64,000 nt of DNA, taken from positions 7,899,501-7,963,500 of the forward strand of contig NZ_CP034235.1 in assembly GCF_009728935.1 (NCBI RefSeq), read 5' to 3'. Below, piece by piece: positions 63,240 through 64,000 of this stretch. A model generated the notes under the pieces. The model was not told the DNA's origin and made no database searches. It saw only the letters and a list, made by a program, of their open reading frames with translations. Positions within the stretch are counted from its first letter, which is position 1. Each line of letters opens with the position of its first letter. The position numbers were made by a program, and so were the translations under genes. Origin of the DNA: Paenibacillus psychroresistens. GTDB lineage: Bacteria > Bacillota > Bacilli > Paenibacillales > NBRC-103111.

Positions 63240-64000
63240 GTGGTATTTCTTAAGCGTATTCGTCAATATCGCATTTATCGAAGATTGTTTTTGTCTTATT
63301 TATTACTTATTGTTTTGTCCATGTCAATTGTAAGCACGATTCTTTATACTTTATTCTCCATTGAAACGGTGAAGCAAATTGATATATCCTCCAAAGAAAT
63401 GTTATCGCAGGTTAGTTATACATCAAGCCTAGCATACAAACAAATTCAAGATCTTACAGCTCAGCTGAGCGTCGATAACGATATAATTTCTTTTATGTAT
63501 GCGGATAAAGTAAATAAATTAATAAACTCAAACGCCAATATAATCATTTCCAAGGTACAGAGCATATACCCGTTCTTAGCGGATATTAGTTTATATAATT
63601 TTCAAAACGGAGAATATGTTGACCGCTTGGGTTTACCTGAAGACCCGCTCGTAATTGAACAAGCAGATCGAAGCTTTATCACCTTTTACCCTAGAAAAAT
63701 ACGAACGATTACTAACGTCCAACTCCGCCTATTGTCATTTCGTATTGTTTCAGATTGGCAAGCCATTACGAACAGACCCCAATCAGCGATAGTGTTCGAT
63801 TTGAATGAATCGTATATCCAAAACACAATTGGAAATATTAATTCATCTATTAAGAATGCTAATACCTTTGTAATAGACGCATCCGGTCAAGTGCTATCAC
63901 ATACCAATTCAGAATACTTTATGAAAGATTTTTCTACACAAGATTACATACATAGGATTTTGTCCAGCTCAAAAAAGCAAGGTAGCTTTGTGCAAACCTT
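63240..64000 (+). CDS. Membrane-anchored regulator (AraC or YesM type), N-terminal part
   Basis: GTG at 63240 with AAAGGAG 8 bases upstream opens a frame that runs to the window end (253 residues). A basic start (KRIRQYRIYRRL), one membrane helix (about 17-40) and an extracytoplasmic Cache-like sensor (LADISLYNFQNGEYVDRLGL; SAIVFDLNESYIQNTIGNI; TFVIDASGQVLSHTNSEYF) are visible. In Paenibacillus this head is shared by two-helix AraC regulators and YesM kinases; the deciding C-terminus lies outside the window. Confidence 0.85.
   Translation, partial: MVFLKRIRQYRIYRRLFLSYLLLIVLSMSIVSTILYTLFSIETVKQIDISSKEMLSQVSYTSSLAYKQIQDLTAQLSVDNDIISFMYADKVNKLINSNANIIISKVQSIYPFLADISLYNFQNGEYVDRLGLPEDPLVIEQADRSFITFYPRKIRTITNVQLRLLSFRIVSDWQAITNRPQSAIVFDLNESYIQNTIGNINSSIKNANTFVIDASGQVLSHTNSEYFMKDFSTQDYIHRILSSSKKQGSFVQT

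Overview
The window reads as chromosome of a Gram-positive, spore-forming Bacillota, most likely Paenibacillus. The evidence is three very large S-layer-homology (SLH) surface proteins, collagen-like GXT-repeat proteins of the Bacillus/Paenibacillus spore-surface type, CUT1 sugar ABC transporters without their own ATPase, YesM/YesN and AraC regulators, AGGAGG-type ribosome sites with frequent GTG/TTG starts, and moderately low G+C. No rRNA, tRNA, CRISPR array, phage or insertion sequence was seen.

Layout. 1-4.4 kb: truncated NAD-dependent epimerase, an OmpR-type two-component pair, and a secreted protein whose promoter carries 11-bp-phased repeats. 4.5-9 kb: a genetic graveyard. It holds a Nudix gene with its middle deleted, an orphan C-terminal tail, an alpha-galactosidase-like fragment, one intact sugar permease, the last residues of its partner permease, a 5'-truncated and frameshifted YesM kinase, and a YesN regulator cut by a nonsense codon. 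9-12.4 kb: flavin monooxygenase, YjdM, a DUF4259-like gene split by TAA, aldo/keto reductase. 12.5-17 kb: a probable spore-surface cluster of collagen-like protein, TPR glycosyltransferase and seven-bladed YVTN propeller. 17.3-21.4 kb: small membrane protein, PAS-GGDEF-HD-GYP c-di-GMP enzyme, SelO. 21.6-26.6 kb: a 1661-residue SLH protein with 13 helical repeats. 27-32 kb: polytopic membrane protein, then a three-gene sugar-derivative operon (2-hydroxyacid dehydrogenase, DUF6807/PmoA-like, Gfo/Idh/MocA) facing a XylR-type regulator. 32-37 kb: Fur-box siderophore-binding lipoprotein, DinB, membrane-anchored MsrAB with a 36-residue upstream peptide, NarL/DesK-type two-component pair.

37.4-52.6 kb looks like a working mannoside-utilisation locus: ROK kinase, SLH-anchored discoidin/DUF5005 protein with a CcpA cre site, an extended mannose-6-phosphate isomerase, a CUT1 importer (binding lipoprotein plus two permeases), an AraC regulator, a GH38 alpha-mannosidase and a second ROK protein. 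A plausible flow is surface capture, import, cleavage to mannose, phosphorylation by a ROK kinase, and isomerisation to fructose-6-phosphate.

52.9-64 kb: YetF-type DUF421 membrane protein, MidA-like methyltransferase with TPR tail, a 2030-residue SLH protein that joins an NAGPA-type phosphodiester glycosidase to a calcineurin-like phosphoesterase, an M48 membrane metallopeptidase, and the start of a membrane-anchored regulator cut by the window end. The best candidate for an undescribed system is the pairing of this phosphodiester-glycosidase/phosphoesterase protein with the neighbouring mannoside locus. It could uncover and dephosphorylate phospho-glycans at the cell surface before uptake. 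That link is inference from domain content and proximity.
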